From an archaeon (GTDB taxonomy: Archaea; Asgardarchaeota; Hermodarchaeia; Hermodarchaeales; Hermodarchaeaceae), in NCBI GenBank assembly GCA_016550415.1, contig JABXGU010000715.1:1-22992 (forward strand): a stretch of 22,992 nucleotides of DNA, given 5' to 3'. Under the pieces are notes generated by a model that did not search any database, had not been told where the DNA came from, and worked only from the letters and a program-made list of their open reading frames with translations. A program made the translations under genes and the position numbers. Position 1 is the first letter of the stretch. Each line of letters begins with the position of its first letter. Below, piece by piece: positions 22,033-22,992 of this stretch.

Positions 22033-22986
22033 ATGGAACCAATACCACTTGTTTGTCATCCTGATTATGAAAATGCGCTAAAGGGTATTATTGCGCAATT
22101 GATAAAGAAGCATCCACGATTATCCAAGGTTTTGTATTCGGCTACCTCTGAGTTAGCAAGCTATGGGCAGGATATTCAGGAAATCAGGAGAAGCTGGAAT
22201 TTTACAGACTACTCCCCCTATGCCAGCACTTGGCCACCACCGGAGGTTCGCAGAATCATCCTATTTCGGAAATTTTTTTGCGTCCCCTCATGGAGAAACA
22301 GGCGCTATACCTTAATCCATGAAATTGGGCACCATACTATATACGATGAAAACAAACTTCCCCATTTATACAAATATTCAGAATTATTGGAACAGGATCT
22401 ACGCGGCTATCTAAAGTCTCCACATTCTTACAATCCGTCAAATCCTATTACTCCTATCCTCGCCACCAATCCACATAAAACATATGCGATTCTGCACTTT
22501 GTTCAACCTCTTAAACTTCCCGACGAATTAGGTGCCAATGAATTTGTATGTAAACTTGAACCAAGATTGTTTGCATGGTGGCTACGAAAACAATTGCAGC
22601 TAAATATAAAGCGATTTCAAGAAATTAAGCAAATAATCCGGTCAGGACAACAAAGCGTCTATAATGGCTGTCTATCTGTCAATGATATTATATTATACAA
22701 ATCATCCCTAACGCTTGGGGTATCTGATTCACTCCGCAAACTGGCTAATAGAATATGCAAGATTCATGAACATATTCTACATAATTGCCTTAACCTTCAG
22801 CAAATTGATGATAAAGATTTGTTTACATACATTGACAAGTTCATTTCTCTAGCAATTGACCGTAAGAGAGCAAATGAAGAGATAACCAAAATTTTCGAAA
22901 AGTATGTGCAACAGTTCGGACACATACTCACTGAAATTCAAGTAAAGCCCCTACAGGGAATTTTTCTCAATCTTTATAGAAGCTAG
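22033..22986 (+). CDS. HEIGH zinc-metallopeptidase-like protein (ImmA/IrrE-like site), function unknown
   Basis: 317 residues from the ATG at 22033 (AGG about 11 bases upstream); the frame extends to a TTG at 22000. RRYTLIHEIGHHTIY (90-104) is a zinc-peptidase HExxH helix with His96, Glu97 and His100. Further on, DELGANEFVCKL (164-175) matches the E-x-x-A-N-x-F helix that gives the third ligand in ImmA/IrrE-type peptidases, so Glu165 is the likely third ligand; the 64-residue gap is longer than usual. The C-terminal 130 residues are helical, with no membrane segment. ImmA/IrrE peptidases cut repressors or toxin-antitoxin partners, but no such partner is visible nearby and the window ends here. 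Codon use looks more A/T-rich than in the Nuo genes, possibly a sign of separate origin. Confidence 0.65.
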   Translation: MEPIPLVCHPDYENALKGIIAQLIKKHPRLSKVLYSATSELASYGQDIQEIRRSWNFTDYSPYASTWPPPEVRRIILFRKFFCVPSWRNRRYTLIHEIGHHTIYDENKLPHLYKYSELLEQDLRGYLKSPHSYNPSNPITPILATNPHKTYAILHFVQPLKLPDELGANEFVCKLEPRLFAWWLRKQLQLNIKRFQEIKQIIRSGQQSVYNGCLSVNDIILYKSSLTLGVSDSLRKLANRICKIHEHILHNCLNLQQIDDKDLFTYIDKFISLAIDRKRANEEITKIFEKYVQQFGHILTEIQVKPLQGIFLNLYRS

Positions 22987-22992
22987 TATTAA

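Noticed and set aside
1..22992. tRNA, rRNA, CRISPR array, insertion sequence or integrase
   Set aside because: No GTTCRANNC-type tRNA arms with matching stems, no regularly spaced repeats, and no transposase or recombinase motif were found on reading.

Overview
The window comes from an archaeon. It carries an F420-dependent methylene-tetrahydromethanopterin dehydrogenase (Mtd), an FrhB/FpoF-type F420 oxidoreductase, an A/V-type ATPase subunit I, a group-4-hydrogenase/complex-I-like membrane module, and several A/T-rich TATA-like boxes in the expected places upstream of genes. Surface proteins with a signal peptide, a large extracellular part, one C-terminal membrane helix and a short basic tail, together with the Cys-rich ferredoxin-like protein, would fit an Asgard (for example Thorarchaeia-like) or Bathyarchaeia genome. 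That placement is a guess; only 'archaeon with H4MPT and F420 chemistry' is firm.

Layout. 1-4500: the end of an unknown + strand gene, then three minus-strand genes (hypD, a secreted glutamine-amidotransferase-like membrane protein, a multi-cluster Fe-S protein), and a divergent OsmC-family gene. 4500-9300: a minus-strand surface protein (beta-propeller-like repeats plus FN3), then the + strand genes for the FpoF/FrhB-like protein, Mtd and a RecA/KaiC-fold protein without a Walker A motif. 9360-18140: the bioenergetic core. nuoA-nuoB-nuoC-like genes run on the minus strand, a mobB gene plus a 53-residue small ORF lie between, and a tight + strand operon encodes nuoJ (split in two), nuoK, nuoL, nuoM and nuoN-like subunits. 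18140-22992: cysS (minus), ATPase subunit I (+), and a HEIGH zinc-metallopeptidase-like protein (+).

How it fits together. Mtd produces or consumes F420H2 in the methyl branch of the H4MPT pathway. The FpoF/FrhB-like protein is the usual F420H2-handling subunit that can feed a membrane module. The Nuo-like module would couple electron flow to ion pumping, and the ATPase uses or makes the gradient. The module is incomplete here: no large (NuoD/hydrogenase) subunit, no NuoH and no NuoI. Its small subunit has the CNGC arrangement of group 4 [NiFe]-hydrogenases rather than the tandem CC of complex I, yet it sits beside a NuoA-like protein. HypD and MobB suggest Ni-Fe and molybdenum or tungsten enzymes elsewhere in the genome.

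The least explained observations are an identical 11-bp motif upstream of both the F420 gene and nuoABC, a codon-choice reversal inside hypD, the pseudo-ATPase next to mtd, the unlisted small ORF after mobB, and a T-rich terminator sequence repeated at three gene ends. No tRNA, rRNA, CRISPR array, transposase or phage gene was seen.
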